Source: Burkholderiaceae bacterium
GTDB lineage: Bacteria; Pseudomonadota; Gammaproteobacteria; Burkholderiales; Burkholderiaceae_C
NCBI GenBank assembly: GCA_017853735.1
Contig: JAFMJA010000038.1
Location: forward strand, 1-15,090
Reading direction: 5' to 3'
Length of the DNA stretch: 15,090 bases
Shown: positions 8,619 through 15,090 of the stretch, one piece after another
Layout of the letters: each line of letters begins with the position of its first letter
Numbering within the stretch: position 1 is the first letter of the stretch
The notes under the pieces: model-generated
What the model saw: only the letters and a program-made list of their open reading frames with translations
The model's database searches: none
Told to the model about the DNA's origin: nothing
Program-made: the position numbers and the translations under genes

Positions 8619-10364
8619 ATGTCATTCCCCCTCCGACTCGCTGCCCTGCTGCTGGCTGCCACAATGGGCGCCCAGGCGCAAACCGAAAAAACCCAGCCGC
8701 CCAAGCCGGAGTCGCCGCCCGCCACCTCGGCCATGAGCAGTGCGCTGTTCTATCAGCTCCTGCTCGGTGAACTGAATCTGCTCAATGAAGAAGCAGGCGC
8801 GGCCTTCTCCCTGCTGCTGGATGCAGCGCGCCAGACCGGAGATGCACGCCTGTTTCAGCGCTCGGTTGAAATCGCACTGCAATCGCGTGCCGGAGATTCC
8901 GCCTTGCAGGCAGCGCGCGCCTGGCAGAAGGCCGAGCCCAAGTCGCGCGATGCCAACCGCAATGTCCTGCAAATCCTGATCGCGCTCAACCGCATGGATG
9001 AAGTCCTGGAGCCGCTCAAGCGAGAGATCAGGCTGGCTGCGGCCAATGAGCGCGAGGCGGTGATCAACGCCCTGCCGCGCTACTTTGCCAGGACCACCAA
9101 TAAAAAGCAGGCGGCCAATCTGCTGGAACAGGCGCTGGGCGAGTTTCTGAACAACCGCGCCACCGCCGCGGCGGCCTGGACCAGCGTGGGCCGTTTGCGG
9201 CTGGAAGCCAAGGAATATGGGCCTGCCCTGGAGGCAGCCCGGCGTGCCCAGAGCAGCGCGCCCCGCGCCGAAGGGCCCGCCCTGCTGGCCTTGCTGCTGA
9301 TGGATCCTGCGCGGCCGCAAGCCGAGGCGATGGTGAAAAAATATCTGGAGACTGAGCCAGCGCGCTCTGAGATGCGCCTGGAATACGCGCGCCGGCTGCT
9401 GGAGGGCCAACGCTACGCTGAAGCCTACGAGCAGGCGCGCCAGATCAACCAGCAGCAGCCCGAGTTTGCCGAGGCCTGGCTGATTCGCGGCATGCTGGAG
9501 CTGGAAAAAAACGAAACCGATGCAGCCGAGCAATCCTTGCAGCGCTATGTCAAGCTGGCAAAGGCTCCCAGCTCGGGCTCGCAATCTGAGCAGAACCGCG
9601 GCCTGGTGCAGGCCTTCCTGACGCTTGCAAGCATTGCCGAAAAACGCAAGGATATCGCCGCTGCAGAAGCCTGGCTGGCGCAGATCACCGACCCCCAGGA
9701 CATGGTGCGGGTACAGAGCCGGCGCGCCGATCTGATGGCGCGACAAGGCCGGCTGGAAGAAGGCCGCAAGTTGCTGCAGGCCCTGCCCGAGCGCACTCCG
9801 GAGCAGGCGCGCGCCAAGTTCAGCGCTGAAGCCCAGCTGCTGCGTGAGCACAAGCAGTACCAGGCCGCCTACGACCTGCTGCTTCAAGCCACGCAACGCC
9901 TGCCGCAAGACCATGAGCTGCAGTACGACCTGGCCACCGTGGCAGAAAAAATGGGCCGGCTTGAAGAGATGGAGCGGATCCTGCGTGGGGTGATGCAGCT
10001 CAAGCCCGATTACCCCCACTCCTACAATGCCCTGGGCTACTCGCTGGCGGACCGCGGCCAGCGCCTGGATGAGGCGCGCCAGCTGATCATCAAGGCACTG
10101 GAGCTCGCGCCGGGCGACCCCTTCATCAGCGACAGCCTGGGCTGGGTCGAGTTTCGCCGTGGCAATTTGTCCGAGGCCCAGCGCATCCTGCAGGAAGCCT
10201 ATAAAAAACGGCCCGATGCAGAAATCGCTGCCCATCTGGGGGAGGTGTTGTGGAGCCAGGGCCAGCGCGACCAGGCCATGCTGGTCTGGCGCGAGGGATT
10301 GGAGATCAACGCCGACAATGAAACCCTGGTTGAGACGCTCAAGCGTCTGAACGTCAAGCTCTGA
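8619..10364 (+). CDS. Exported tetratricopeptide repeat protein
   Basis: The protein has 581 residues and consists mainly of helical TPR-type repeats. MSFPLRLAALLLAATMGAQAQ is a signal peptide with likely cleavage near residues 19-21, so it is probably periplasmic. The mature start is Lys/Pro-rich (about 22-35). Repeats are most recognisable in the C-terminal third: HSYNALGYSLADRGQRLDEA, then FISDSLGWVEFRRGNLSEA, then AHLGEVLWSQGQRDQAMLVW. The frame is open upstream to 8514 inside mutM, but the ATG at 8619 alone gives a signal peptide and follows a -10-like hexamer. TPR domains act as protein-binding scaffolds. Its partner is unknown; position directly before lolB suggests an envelope role. 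lolB starts 13 bases after it. Confidence 0.9.
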   Translation: MSFPLRLAALLLAATMGAQAQTEKTQPPKPESPPATSAMSSALFYQLLLGELNLLNEEAGAAFSLLLDAARQTGDARLFQRSVEIALQSRAGDSALQAARAWQKAEPKSRDANRNVLQILIALNRMDEVLEPLKREIRLAAANEREAVINALPRYFARTTNKKQAANLLEQALGEFLNNRATAAAAWTSVGRLRLEAKEYGPALEAARRAQSSAPRAEGPALLALLLMDPARPQAEAMVKKYLETEPARSEMRLEYARRLLEGQRYAEAYEQARQINQQQPEFAEAWLIRGMLELEKNETDAAEQSLQRYVKLAKAPSSGSQSEQNRGLVQAFLTLASIAEKRKDIAAAEAWLAQITDPQDMVRVQSRRADLMARQGRLEEGRKLLQALPERTPEQARAKFSAEAQLLREHKQYQAAYDLLLQATQRLPQDHELQYDLATVAEKMGRLEEMERILRGVMQLKPDYPHSYNALGYSLADRGQRLDEARQLIIKALELAPGDPFISDSLGWVEFRRGNLSEAQRILQEAYKKRPDAEIAAHLGEVLWSQGQRDQAMLVWREGLEINADNETLVETLKRLNVKL

Positions 10365-10377
10365 ACGCTCCGGCGTC

Positions 10378-10872
10378 ATGCGGCGTCTGCTCTACCCTAT
10401 CCAGTTGATGGTTCTGCTGGCCCTGCTGGCCGGCTGCGCCCAGCCGGCCCTGCGCCCCGACCCAACTGCCTCGTTCTGGCAAGGCCGACTGGCCCTGCGC
10501 GTGGACAGCCAGCCGGTGCAATCGCTCAGTGCCAGCTTTGAGTTGCAGGGCAGCGCAGCCCGGGGCTCCTTGCTGCTGCTCGGCCCGCTGGGGCAAGCTG
10601 TGGCCAGACTGGACTGGCAGCCTGGCCGGGCCAGCCTGAGTGATTCGAATGGGGTGCGGCGCTTCGATTCCATCGATGATCTGCTGACGCAGTCGCTGGG
10701 CACCACCCTGCCAGTCTCTGCCTTGTTCGAGTGGCTGGCTGGTCGTGAAGCTGTGGCCCCAGGCTGGCAAGCCGACCTTTCCGAGCTCAAGCAGGGGCGC
10801 TTGGGCGCACGCCGAGTGCAACCCGCGCCAGTGGCCGAGCTTCGCCTGCTGATCGAGCAGGCAACACCATAA
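10378..10872 (+). CDS. lolB: Outer membrane lipoprotein LolB
   Basis: LolB receives lipoproteins from periplasmic LolA and inserts them into the outer membrane. The protein is 164 residues, short compared with about 207 in E. coli. It has a lipoprotein signal ending in the lipobox LLAGC, with the acylated Cys at residue 20. Residue 21 is Ala, not the Asp that would retain it in the inner membrane. FWQGRLALRVDSQP and the beta-rich FELQGSAARGSLLLLGPLGQ match the LolB fold, and FEWLAGR is typical of the family. No ribosome-binding site is seen, so coupling to the TPR gene 13 bases upstream is plausible. Its stop lies inside a -10-like hexamer for ispE. The call rests on motif and gene order (lolB-ispE-prs). 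Confidence 0.9.
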   Translation: MRRLLYPIQLMVLLALLAGCAQPALRPDPTASFWQGRLALRVDSQPVQSLSASFELQGSAARGSLLLLGPLGQAVARLDWQPGRASLSDSNGVRRFDSIDDLLTQSLGTTLPVSALFEWLAGREAVAPGWQADLSELKQGRLGARRVQPAPVAELRLLIEQATP

Positions 10873-10873
10873 T
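10868..10873 (+). promoter_or_regulatory. Putative leaderless -10 element of ispE
   Basis: CATAAT (5 of 6) contains the lolB TAA stop and is followed by six bases (CTGCCC) and the ispE ATG at 10880. It could give ispE its own leaderless transcript within the operon. No -35 match is seen. Confidence 0.45.
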
Positions 10874-10879
10874 CTGCCC

Positions 10880-11725
10880 ATGCGCGCGCTCTACGACATC
10901 GCGGCCCCGGCCAAGCTCAACCTGTTTCTGCATATCACCGGGCGGCGCGCCGACGGCTACCACCTCCTGCAATCAGCCTTCATGCTGATCGACTGGTGCG
11001 ACACCCTGCATTTTGAGCAGCGTGGCGACGGCCAGATCGCCCGCACCGACCTGGGGCCGGCCTTGCCAGATGAGGACCTGATTGTGCGTGCCGCCCGTGC
11101 CCTGCAGACTGCCACCGGCTGCAAGCGCGGTGCGCAGATCAGCGTGGACAAACGCATTCCCACTCAGGCCGGCCTGGGTGGCGGTTCTTCCGATGCGGCC
11201 TCCACCTTGCTGGCGCTCAACTGCCTGTGGCAGCTCGGGCTCAGCCGGCAGCAACTCTCGCGCATCGGCTTGCAACTTGGTGCTGATGTGCCTTTCTTTC
11301 TGCTGGGCGACAACGCCTGGGTGGAGGGCATTGGCGAGGTGCTGACACCGCTGGCGCTGCCGCGCGCCCAGGTGCTGGTGGCCAAGCCCCAGGAAGGGGT
11401 GCAGACACAGGCCATCTATTCCTCGCCAGCGCTCAAGCGCAACACAAATACTGCTACAATCTCGGGCTTTGCTGCAGACCCCTACGGCTTTGGCCGCAAT
11501 GACCTGCAACCTGTTGCCCAAGCCCTCTGCCCTTCCGTGACCTCAGCCCTGCAATGGCTGGAATCACTGGGATTGCGGGGCCGGATGACAGGCTCAGGCA
11601 GCGCGGTTTTTGCCTGGGTTCCTCACCCTATGCTGGTTCCAGCGGCGCCGGAACAGTTGCAGGTGCGCTTGTGCAGTAACCTGGAAGTCCACCCCCTCAA
11701 GGGATGGGCCTCCTGCGACAGTTGA
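10880..11725 (+). CDS. ispE: 4-diphosphocytidyl-2-C-methyl-D-erythritol kinase IspE
   Basis: IspE phosphorylates CDP-methylerythritol with ATP in the non-mevalonate (MEP) isoprenoid pathway. It has 281 residues, the expected length, and belongs to the GHMP kinase family. The N-terminal APAKLNLFLHITGRRADGYH holds the conserved Lys12. The ATP-binding motif IPTQAGLGGGSSDAA spans 93-107, GADVPFF has the catalytic Asp136, and MTGSGSAVFAWV is the third GHMP motif. The start matches the family and lacks a Shine-Dalgarno. It follows lolB by 7 bases and precedes tRNA-Gln by 35 bases. Confidence 0.97.
   Translation: MRALYDIAAPAKLNLFLHITGRRADGYHLLQSAFMLIDWCDTLHFEQRGDGQIARTDLGPALPDEDLIVRAARALQTATGCKRGAQISVDKRIPTQAGLGGGSSDAASTLLALNCLWQLGLSRQQLSRIGLQLGADVPFFLLGDNAWVEGIGEVLTPLALPRAQVLVAKPQEGVQTQAIYSSPALKRNTNTATISGFAADPYGFGRNDLQPVAQALCPSVTSALQWLESLGLRGRMTGSGSAVFAWVPHPMLVPAAPEQLQVRLCSNLEVHPLKGWASCDS
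11452..11460 (+). promoter_or_regulatory. Possible internal promoter for tRNA-Gln and prs
   Basis: Inside ispE, TGCTACAAT is an extended -10 (TGn then TACAAT, 5 of 6). It would start transcription about 290 bases before tRNA-Gln. No good -35 is seen at the right distance. It may be chance, since it lies in coding sequence. Confidence 0.2.
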
Positions 11726-11760
11726 TCGGTGGGCAGTTCTGTTGGACTGTCAACCCGTGT

Positions 11761-11837
11761 AGGGGAGTCGCCAAGTTGGTCAAGGCACCGGATTTTGATT
11801 CCGGCATGCGAGGGTTCGAGTCCTTCCTCCCCTGCCA
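11761..11837 (+). tRNA. tRNA-Gln (TTG anticodon)
   Basis: A complete 77-nt cloverleaf with encoded CCA. The acceptor stem AGGGGAG pairs with CTCCCCT. The anticodon stem is CCGGA/TCCGG with loop TTTTGAT and anticodon TTG at 11795-11797. The T arm GAGGG-TTCGAGT-CCTTC includes one G-U pair. It sits between ispE and prs, an order I recall from other betaproteobacteria, and is probably processed from a transcript continuing into prs. Confidence 0.97.
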
Positions 11838-11871
11838 AATGTTGCTGGGTTTTTAGTTGCCGGAAAACGTG

Positions 11872-12849
11872 ATGCAGGCCCCTTTCTTTTCCGATTTTGT
11901 GGTTTTTACCGGTAACGCCAACCCCGGTCTGGCTGTCGATATCGCCAACTTTCTAGGCTCCACCCTCGGTGCCGCGCAGGTTGGGCGCTTCTCCGATGGC
12001 GAGGTCACGGTTGAGATCAACCAGAATGTGCGCGCGCGCGATGTGTTCGTGGTCCAGTCGACCTGCGCGCCCACCAATGACAACTTGATGGAGTTGCTGA
12101 TCATGGTTGATGCGCTCAAGCGCGCCTCGGCCGAACGCATCAGCGCGGTCATTCCCTACTTTGGCTACGCCCGCCAGGATCGTCGCCCACGTTCAACCCG
12201 GGTGCCGATTACCGCGAAAGTGATCGCTAACATGCTGCAAGCAGTCGGGGTGGCCCGGGTGCTCACCATGGATTTGCATGCCGACCAGATTCAGGGGTTT
12301 TTCGATATCCCGGTGGACAACATCTACGCCTCGCCCGTCCTGCTGGGCGACCTGCGCCAGAAGAACTACGAGGATCTGATTGTGGTGTCGCCCGATGTGG
12401 GCGGGGTAGTACGTGCACGCGCGCTGGCCAAACAGCTGGGCTGCGACCTGGCCATCATTGACAAGCGCCGCCCCAAGGCCAATGTGAGCGAAGTGATGCA
12501 TGTGATTGGCGAGATCGAGGGCCGCAACTGCGTGATCATGGACGACATGATCGATACCGCAGGCACCCTGGTCAAGGCCGCCGAGGTGCTCAAGGAACGC
12601 GGTGCCAGAAAAGTTTATGCGTATTGCACCCACCCGATTTTTTCTGGCCCGGCCATCGAGCGCATCTCGCAGGGCAGCGCGCTGGATGAGGTAGTGGTGA
12701 CCAACACGATTCCCCTGAGTGCGGCTGCAGCTGCCTGCACCAAGATACGCCAGCTGAATGTGGCGCCGCTGATTGGCGAGACGATCCAGCGTATCGCCAA
12801 GGGGGAGTCGGTCATGAGTTTGTTCGCCGATCAGGACAATCTGTTCTGA
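11872..12849 (+). CDS. prs: Ribose-phosphate pyrophosphokinase (PRPP synthetase)
   Basis: Prs makes PRPP from ribose 5-phosphate and ATP for purine, pyrimidine, NAD, His and Trp synthesis. It has 325 residues. VVFTGNANPGLA and GRFSDGEVTVEI lie near the N terminus. YFGYARQDRRPRS at 96-108 is the flexible ATP-binding loop region, MDLHADQIQGFFDIPVDN at 133-150 is the PRPP synthetase signature, and DDMIDTAGT at 224-232 is the PRPP-binding loop. A TTG at 11857 is in frame upstream, but the ATG at 11872 matches the family and has GGAAA six to seven bases before it. It follows tRNA-Gln by 34 bases and ends before a hairpin terminator. Confidence 0.97.
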   Translation: MQAPFFSDFVVFTGNANPGLAVDIANFLGSTLGAAQVGRFSDGEVTVEINQNVRARDVFVVQSTCAPTNDNLMELLIMVDALKRASAERISAVIPYFGYARQDRRPRSTRVPITAKVIANMLQAVGVARVLTMDLHADQIQGFFDIPVDNIYASPVLLGDLRQKNYEDLIVVSPDVGGVVRARALAKQLGCDLAIIDKRRPKANVSEVMHVIGEIEGRNCVIMDDMIDTAGTLVKAAEVLKERGARKVYAYCTHPIFSGPAIERISQGSALDEVVVTNTIPLSAAAAACTKIRQLNVAPLIGETIQRIAKGESVMSLFADQDNLF

Positions 12850-12865
12850 TCCGGACATTGAAGCG

Positions 12866-12899
12866 GGCGCGGTGCTCAGTCAGAGCCTGCGCCTTTGTT
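12866..12899 (+). terminator. Probable intrinsic terminator after prs
   Basis: GGCGC (12866-12870) pairs with GCGCC (12889-12893), and GCTC (12874-12877) pairs with GAGC (12883-12886). A G-U and a G-C pair and one bulged T lie between them, and the loop is AGTCA. TTTGTT follows. The stem is imperfect and the T-run is broken, so some read-through into rplY is likely. Confidence 0.6.
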
Positions 12900-12945
12900 A
12901 AACCGGAGTCACACTGGTCGCGGTGGATTCCTTATGGAGTGAACT

Positions 12946-13602
12946 ATGAAATTTGTCGCTTTTGAGCGCGCCAAGCAGGGAACGGGTGCGAGCCGCCGTC
13001 TGCGCATCACCGGCCGCACGCCGGGTATCGTCTATGGAGGGCAGGGCCAGCCTCAGCTGATCGAGCTCGACCACAATGCCCTCTGGCATGCCCTGAAGAA
13101 GGAAGCTTTCCATTCGACCATTCTCGACATGGAACTCAACGGCAAGGAAAACAAGGTGCTGCTGCGCGATGTACAGATGCACCCCTTCAAGCAACTGGTG
13201 CTGCACATCGATTTCCAGCGCGTGGACGCCAACACCAAGCTGCACATGAAGGTACCCTTGCATTACAGCGGCGAGGAAAATTCGCAGGCCGTCAAGTTCG
13301 ACAACTGCTTGGTCAACCATGTGATGACCGAGCTGGATGTCACCTGCCTGCCCAAAGACCTGCCTGAGTTCATCAGTGTGGACCTGAGCGGCCTGAAAAA
13401 GGGCAGCTCGCTGCACCTGGCCGACATCACCCTGCCCGCGGGCGTGAGCGCCGTGACCCACGGCAAGGTCAACCCAGTGCTGGTCTCGGTGGTGGCTGTG
13501 GCAGCCGAAGAGCCTGCTGCCGAGGCCGCTGCCGCACCTGCTGCTGCCGCACCCGCTGCAGATGCTGGCGCAGCCGACAAGGCAGCGCCCAAGAAGAAGT
13601 AA
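12946..13602 (+). CDS. rplY: 50S ribosomal protein L25 (Ctc/TL5 type)
   Basis: L25 binds 5S rRNA in the large ribosomal subunit. At 218 residues this is the long Ctc/TL5 form, not the short E. coli type of about 94. The N-terminal 5S-binding domain (about 1-95) contains RAKQGTGASRRLRITGRTPGIVYGG and VLLRDVQMHPFKQLVLHIDF. The C-terminal TL5 domain follows (about 96-185, with VTCLPKDLPEFISVDLSGLKKGSSLHLADI). The tail after about residue 185 is Ala/Pro-rich and ends in Lys residues, probably disordered. GGAG lies about seven bases before the ATG. It stands alone between two terminators. No clear promoter was found in the 96-base gap after prs. Confidence 0.96.
   Translation: MKFVAFERAKQGTGASRRLRITGRTPGIVYGGQGQPQLIELDHNALWHALKKEAFHSTILDMELNGKENKVLLRDVQMHPFKQLVLHIDFQRVDANTKLHMKVPLHYSGEENSQAVKFDNCLVNHVMTELDVTCLPKDLPEFISVDLSGLKKGSSLHLADITLPAGVSAVTHGKVNPVLVSVVAVAAEEPAAEAAAAPAAAAPAADAGAADKAAPKKK
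13528..13557 (+). repeat. 15-bp tandem repeat in the rplY tail
   Basis: GCTGCCGCACCTGCT (13528-13542) is followed directly by the same 15 bases with one change (13543-13557). The unit encodes an Ala/Pro pentapeptide, so copy changes would keep the frame and only alter tail length. Confidence 0.7.
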
Positions 13603-13608
13603 GCCTGC

Positions 13609-13659
13609 GACGCATCTTTTTGCGTCTCCCAGCGGCCCACCTCGGTGGGCCGTTTTTCT
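13609..13659 (+). terminator. Intrinsic terminator after rplY, with a preceding hairpin
   Basis: The main hairpin is GGCCCACC (13634-13641) with GGTGGGCC (13644-13651), extended by a C-G pair outside, and followed by TTTTT and CTT. This is a strong rho-independent terminator. Just upstream GACGCA (13609-13614) and TGCGTC (13621-13626) form a second small hairpin with loop TCTTTT. Confidence 0.9.
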
Positions 13660-13695
13660 TGCCGGGCATGAGCTTCAGTTCGGCAAGACCCCCTC

Positions 13696-13701
13696 CATAA
13701 T
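13696..13701 (+). promoter_or_regulatory. Putative leaderless -10 element of pth
   Basis: CATAAT (5 of 6) is followed by six bases (GTGGAC) and the ATG at 13708, predicting a transcription start at the ATG. It lies after the rplY terminator, so pth needs its own promoter. The -35 region has only weak matches (TTCAGT at 13674-13679). Confidence 0.55.
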
Positions 13702-13707
13702 GTGGAC

Positions 13708-14364
13708 ATGATCAAGTTGATGGTGGGCCTGGGCAACCCGGGTCCTGATTACCAAGCCACCCGACATAACGCCGGCTTCTGGTGGATCGATGCCGTGGCG
13801 CGCGAGCTCAAAGCCAGCCTGAGCGCAGAAAAGGGCACCTATGGCCTGGTCGCGCGTGTCACTGCGCAAGGTCGCACGCTCTGGCTGCTGGAGCCGCAAA
13901 CCTTCATGAATCTGTCGGGCAAGGCGGTGGCTGCGCTGGCGCGCTTTTACAAAATTTCCCCTGAGGAAATTCTGGTGGCGCACGATGAGCTGGATTTGCC
14001 TCCCGGCCAGGCCCGCCTCAAACGCGGCGGTGGCCATGCTGGCCACAACGGGTTGCGCGATATACATGCCCAACTGGGCAGCGATGACTACTGGCGACTG
14101 CGCCTGGGAATCGGGCATCCAGGTGACAAGGCCGAGGTGGCCAACTGGGTGCTCAAAAAACCGGCTCCCGAACAGCGCCAAGGTATCGAGGACAGCATCG
14201 CGCGCGCGCTCAAGGCCCTGCCCCATCTATTGACGGGCGAGATGGACAAGGCCACCGCTTTGATTCACACTAGCAAAGCGCCACGGCCCAAGCCGCCAAG
14301 GCCGGACAACATCTCGAAGCCGGGCGAGAAAGGGAGTCCACCATGTGGGGAAAATTCGGACTGA
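13708..14364 (+). CDS. pth: Peptidyl-tRNA hydrolase
   Basis: Pth releases tRNA from peptidyl-tRNA that drops off ribosomes. It has 218 residues against 194 in E. coli; the excess is a Pro/Lys-rich C-terminal tail (from about residue 190). All key residues fall at the E. coli positions: Asn10 and His20 (GLGNPGPDYQATRHNAG), Asn68 (FMN), Asp93 (AHDELDLPPG), His113 and Asn114 (GGGHAGHNGLRDI). A GTG at 13702 is in frame, but the ATG at 13708 gives the standard MIKLMVGLGNPG start. There is no Shine-Dalgarno. Its 3' end overlaps the next gene by 22 bases. Confidence 0.97.
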   Translation: MIKLMVGLGNPGPDYQATRHNAGFWWIDAVARELKASLSAEKGTYGLVARVTAQGRTLWLLEPQTFMNLSGKAVAALARFYKISPEEILVAHDELDLPPGQARLKRGGGHAGHNGLRDIHAQLGSDDYWRLRLGIGHPGDKAEVANWVLKKPAPEQRQGIEDSIARALKALPHLLTGEMDKATALIHTSKAPRPKPPRPDNISKPGEKGSPPCGENSD

Positions 14365-14777
14365 ACACAGTCATCTGCCTGATGACTGCCCTTGTGTCGT
14401 CTGCCACTGCCCAGCAGGTCTACCGCTGCGGCAGCAGCTACAGCCACATTCCCTGCGAAGGCGCCAACTCCCTGCCATTACAGCCCCAAGACGCCAAGGC
14501 CCAGGAAGAGGCACGCAAGGCCAATGACGCTGCCACCCGGCGCGATCGGCGGCTGGCTGAAGAACTGGAAAGAAACCGCCTCAAGGAAGAGGCCTTCCTG
14601 ACTCGCGCCAGAGGGCCGATTGTTCCGCCGCCTTATGACCCCAGCCTGGGCCGACGCGAGTATGAAGAAGCCCGTTCCGAAGCACGCAAAAAGTCGCCCC
14701 ACTTCACCGCCCGCACACCGCCCCAGCCCAAAGCGGACAAAGACAAGCCTGGCAACAGCACGCCTGGCAAACCTTAG
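14343..14777 (+). CDS. Small exported protein of unknown function (DUF4124-like N terminus)
   Basis: The protein has 144 residues. A signal peptide (hydrophobic core at about 8-20) ends in SSATA, so the mature protein begins with QQVYRCG at about residue 24. The VYRC...SHIPC stretch loosely recalls the DUF4124 start (VYKW...Y.D.P), with two Cys that could form a disulfide. The middle (about 50-85) is highly charged, rich in Glu, Arg, Lys and Ala, and probably a coiled coil. The tail is Pro/Lys-rich. GGGAG lies before the ATG. It overlaps the pth 3' end by 22 bases, so the two are co-transcribed, and it converges on the ferredoxin gene with a 4-base gap. No function is assigned. Confidence 0.8.
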   Translation: MWGKFGLNTVICLMTALVSSATAQQVYRCGSSYSHIPCEGANSLPLQPQDAKAQEEARKANDAATRRDRRLAEELERNRLKEEAFLTRARGPIVPPPYDPSLGRREYEEARSEARKKSPHFTARTPPQPKADKDKPGNSTPGKP

Positions 14778-14781
14778 GCTT

Positions 14782-15054
14782 TCAATTGCCGGCAGCGTCA
14801 GCCTTGGCCTGAAGCTGCAAGCGCCAGAAGCGCTGCATCAGGGTCTCGCGGTCTTCCACATGCGCGGGATCCACCGGGATACAGGCCACCGGGCAGACCT
14901 GCACACACTGGGGCTCATCAAAATGTCCCACGCATTCGGTGCAGCGCTGCGGATCGATGACATAGATCTCCGGACCCAGCGAGATCGCCTCGTTGGGACA
15001 TTCAGGCTCACAGACATCGCAGTTGATGCACTCGTCGGTGATCATCAGCGCCAT
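14782..15054 (-). CDS. YfhL-type 2[4Fe-4S] ferredoxin
   Basis: A 90-residue low-potential electron carrier. The first cluster motif is C-x2-C-x2-C-x3-C-P with Cys9, 12, 15 and 19 (CINCDVCEPECP). The second has the expanded spacing C-x2-C-x8-C-x3-C with Cys38, 41, 50 and 54, typical of Allochromatium/YfhL ferredoxins, and there is an extra Cys58. A helical C-terminal extension follows (ETLMQRFWRLQLQAKADA). AGGGG lies six bases before the ATG on the minus strand. In relatives it often lies next to coaD; if so here, coaD is outside the window to the right. Its redox partner cannot be told. Confidence 0.95.
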   Translation of the reverse strand: MALMITDECINCDVCEPECPNEAISLGPEIYVIDPQRCTECVGHFDEPQCVQVCPVACIPVDPAHVEDRETLMQRFWRLQLQAKADAAGN

Positions 15055-15090
15055 GCCGGGCCCCTGGTATAAGTAGAAGAAATATGCAGC

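Noticed and set aside
8622..10379. A 585-codon open frame antisense to the TPR gene
   Set aside because: It mirrors the sense gene almost exactly, has no domain-like or signal sequence, and is rich in Gln, Leu, Gly and His as expected from the complement of a high-GC gene.
11761..11860. tRNA-Gln 3' end as a phage or island attachment site
   Set aside because: No integrase, no repeated copy of the tRNA 3' end in the window, and the downstream gene is the expected prs.
12895..12923. Promoter for rplY from TTGTTA at 12895-12900
   Set aside because: No -10-like hexamer lies 16-18 bp downstream (the 17-bp position reads TCGCGG), and the TTGTTA is part of the prs terminator tail.

Overview
The window is a high-GC, gene-dense piece of a betaproteobacterial chromosome. 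It is most likely from the order Burkholderiales and resembles family Comamonadaceae. This rests on the protein sequences (HrcA, NadK, RapZ and Prs all read like Burkholderiales versions), on a Bug/TctC-type solute-binding protein, and on the order lolB-ispE-tRNA-Gln-prs-rplY-pth, which I recall as typical of betaproteobacteria. All assignments come from reading the sequence; no database search was run.

Layout. At the left edge are a tRNA with a CAT anticodon and hrcA, both on the minus strand. hrcA is divergent from a plus-strand run: nadK, recN, rapZ, a TctC/Bug periplasmic binding protein, and a class C beta-lactamase-fold serine hydrolase. That run converges on a minus-strand pair, mutM-mutY, the two glycosylases of the 8-oxoguanine (GO) repair system. 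mutM is divergent from a second long plus-strand run: a large exported TPR protein, lolB, ispE, tRNA-Gln(TTG), prs, rplY (L25/Ctc type), pth, and a small exported protein of unknown function. The window closes with a minus-strand 2[4Fe-4S] ferredoxin of the YfhL type. There are 16 protein genes and 2 tRNAs. No gap exceeds about 110 bases, and I saw no insertion sequence, integrase, CRISPR array, rRNA or replication origin.

How the genes work together. Most are housekeeping genes: heat-shock repression (hrcA), NADP and PRPP supply (nadK, prs), DNA repair (recN, mutM, mutY), envelope control and lipoprotein sorting (rapZ, lolB), isoprenoid synthesis (ispE) and translation (rplY, pth, tRNAs). 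The binding-protein/hydrolase pair is the only part that looks accessory.

The most interesting signal is regulatory. Five genes (hrcA, nadK, the TPR gene, ispE, pth) each have a -10-like hexamer matching TATAAT at 5 of 6 positions, placed exactly six bases before the ATG, and none has a visible Shine-Dalgarno sequence. This geometry predicts transcription starting at the A of the start codon, that is, leaderless mRNAs. Genes with a clear ribosome-binding site (tctC, prs, rplY, the small exported gene, ferredoxin) lack this arrangement. I found no new defence, mobile or biosynthetic system, and I regard the gene content as ordinary.
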